Assembly (NCBI RefSeq): GCF_003605735.1
Contig: NZ_QXTJ01000008.1
Location: 187,983-220,504, forward strand
From: Pseudomonas sp. LS-2
GTDB taxonomy: Bacteria; Pseudomonadota; Gammaproteobacteria; Pseudomonadales; Pseudomonadaceae
Direction of reading: 5' to 3'
Length of the DNA: 32,522 bases
The notes under the pieces were generated by a model. It saw nothing but the letters and a program-made list of their open reading frames with translations, was not told where the DNA came from and searched no databases. Numbering within the stretch: the first letter of the stretch is position 1; each line of letters begins with the position of its first letter. Below are positions 31,296 to 32,522 of the stretch, one piece after another. The position numbers were made by a program, and so were the translations under genes.

Positions 31296-31493
31296 GTTCG
31301 CTGCGCAGCCGCAAAACTTCGAAACAGTTGATCGCAAAGAAGCCATCGCCAAATGAACGTCACTGGCCTGCAGATGGCGCAGCGCGGGTGTTCATGGACA
31401 TGAGACTGTCATAAACGGGGTGAAAAACAGCCCTGAACGCGGCCTTCAGTCTGCAGTTGTGGCGCATTGATATTAAATTCTCGAAAACTAGAC
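31296..31493. other. Intergenic stretch before the terminator
   Basis: About 200 bases with no gene. It includes CTGTCAT (31406-31412), half of a Pho box, followed by a poor second half. I see nothing else I can support. Confidence 0.4.
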
Positions 31494-31533
31494 AACCCCC
31501 GTTTTCTTCAATAAAACCGGGGGTTTCGTTTTT
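31494..31533 (+). terminator. Rho-independent terminator
   Basis: AACCCCCG(T4) pairs with (A4)CCGGGGGTT with a single-base bulge, followed by TTCGTTTTT. It is placed to end the binding-protein transcript before pstS. The minus strand also has a run of A that could serve as a T-run, so it may act both ways. Confidence 0.8.
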
Positions 31534-31589
31534 ACAGGGTGTAGGAGATCGCCTACGTAATCAGCCGGTTATCACCGGATGTCTAAAGA

Positions 31590-31607
31590 CTGTCATCAAA
31601 CAGAAAT
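31590..31607 (+). promoter_or_regulatory. Candidate Pho box of pstS
   Basis: CTGTCAT-CAAA-CAGAAAT resembles the PhoB site (two CTGTCAT-like 7-mers spaced by 4). The first half is exact and the second is degenerate. TTTTAAAT (31615-31622) lies about ten bases downstream, the normal place for the -10 box when the Pho box replaces the -35. Expected regulation is induction by phosphate shortage. Confidence 0.6.
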
Positions 31608-31682
31608 GTTTCGGGTTTTAAATCTGCATCGGGTCTTCAACTGTGACCGCACACACACAAATTCTTCTGCTGAGGTATTGCC

Positions 31683-32522
31683 GTGAATCTGCTGACAAAA
31701 ACACGCCTGTCGCTCCTGCTGGCTTCGATGTGCCTGACCGGAATGGCGCACGCTACGGACGTCACGGGTGCTGGTTCGAGCTTCGTGTTCCCAGTCATCT
31801 CCAAATGGTCGCAGGACTACAGCAAAAGCTCCGAAAACCGCATCAACTATCAGTCGATCGGTTCGGGCGGCGGCATCGCTCAGATCAAGGCGGCCACCGT
31901 TGACTTCGGCGCATCCGACGCTCCTCTGTCAGCTGACGACCTGAAAGCGGCTGGCCTGGGCCAGTTCCCGAGCGTGATCGGCGGTATCGTGCCGGTGATC
32001 AACGTTGAAGGCGTGGAAAGCGGCAAACTGGAACTCGACGGCCAGACCCTGGCTGACATCTTCCAGGGCAAGATCACCAAATGGAACGATCCTGCGATCA
32101 CCAAGCTGAACGCCGGCGTCAAACTGCCTGAAAGCAATATCACCGTCGTTCACCGTTCGGACGGTTCGGGTACTTCGTTCAACTTCACCAGCTACCTGAG
32201 CAAAGTCAGCGACGCGTGGAAATCCGGCCCAGGCACGGGTTCGGCTGTTCAATGGCCAGTCGGTGTGGGCGGCAAAGGTAACGAAGGTGTGGCTGCCTAC
32301 GTGAAGCAGATCAAAGGTTCGATCGGCTACGTCGAGTACTCCTATGCCACTCAGAACAAAATCGCTTACACCAAGCTGAAGAACGCTGCTGGCAAGGTGA
32401 TCGAGCCTAACGCCAAAGCCTTCGCCGCCGCAGCCGACAGCGCTGACTGGGCAAGCGCCAAGGACTTCAACCTGATCATGACCAACGCCCCAGGTGATGG
32501 TGCATGGCCAATCACGGCGACC
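31683..32522 (+). CDS. pstS: Phosphate-binding periplasmic protein PstS (partial at 3' end)
   Basis: The frame is open from the GTG at 31683 to the window end, giving 280 codons. GAGGT lies six bases before the GTG. The signal peptide MNLLTKTRLSLLLASMCLTG is cut after His-Ala. The mature sequence shows the PstS phosphate-binding pieces: 'TGAGSSFVFPVISKW', 'YQSIGSGGGIAQIKA', 'DFGASDAPLSADDL' and 'VHRSDGSGTSFNF', and later 'VGGKGNEGVAAYVKQ'. These loops bind phosphate. In the usual order, pstC, pstA, pstB and phoU would follow outside the window. The last approximately 50 residues are missing. Confidence 0.96.
   Translation, partial: MNLLTKTRLSLLLASMCLTGMAHATDVTGAGSSFVFPVISKWSQDYSKSSENRINYQSIGSGGGIAQIKAATVDFGASDAPLSADDLKAAGLGQFPSVIGGIVPVINVEGVESGKLELDGQTLADIFQGKITKWNDPAITKLNAGVKLPESNITVVHRSDGSGTSFNFTSYLSKVSDAWKSGPGTGSAVQWPVGVGGKGNEGVAAYVKQIKGSIGYVEYSYATQNKIAYTKLKNAAGKVIEPNAKAFAAAADSADWASAKDFNLIMTNAPGDGAWPITAT

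Overview
The window looks like chromosomal DNA of a fluorescent-group Pseudomonas. Signs are the high GC content, a very close relative of P. aeruginosa PA4872 oxaloacetate decarboxylase, an OprD-family porin, a PstS gene behind a candidate Pho box, and inverted 'GTAGGAGCG..GCTTGC' type REP elements. It contains no rRNA, tRNA, CRISPR array, transposase or phage gene that I can see. Most of it is a run of separate nutrient-uptake and catabolic islands, each with its own regulator.

Layout. (1) 1-3245, minus strand: iron-complex uptake, with a FecCD permease, a FecE-type ATPase and a TonB-dependent receptor cut by the window edge. (2) 3246-3725: repeats. (3) 3726-4595: oxaloacetate decarboxylase. 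(4) 4983-13978: a two-operon catabolic locus. The plus strand carries an HpxW-like (oxamate amidohydrolase family) Ntn-hydrolase and a GntR/FCD regulator. The minus strand carries a periplasmic binding protein, a LivH permease, a single LivM-LivG-LivF fusion protein and a cytosine-deaminase-type amidohydrolase. A small NTF2-like gene is divergent from the latter. The two operon promoters share the same operator-like dyad, TTGCTAGC-N15/16-GCTAGCAA. (5) 14084-20671: a sugar island with an RbsA-type ATPase (preceded by a coupled 27-codon leader ORF), RbsC-type permease, RbsB-type binding protein, LacI regulator and xylulokinase-like kinase. (6) 20764-22323: a P-loop kinase related to thymidylate kinase, paired with an unrecognised helical protein. 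(7) 22680-26059: small and envelope genes, namely a hypothetical protein, periplasmic cupin, OprD porin, ABM monooxygenase-fold protein and a Gly/Ser-rich secreted protein. (8) 26151-31295: a LysR regulator divergent from a three-subunit flavin/iron-sulfur opine- or amino-acid-oxidase operon with RidA and a polar amino-acid binding protein. (9) 31683-end: the 5' part of pstS.

How they work together. Region 4 is the best candidate for an undescribed system. Import by a Liv-type transporter, ring or amide hydrolysis by the amidohydrolase and cleavage of an oxamate-like end product by the HpxW homologue would make a complete route for an unidentified nitrogen compound, controlled by the local GntR protein. 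The substrate is inference. Region 5 imports a sugar and phosphorylates it, but has no isomerase or dehydrogenase in view. Region 8 oxidises a secondary or primary amine of an imported amino-acid-like compound, and RidA would clear the imine.
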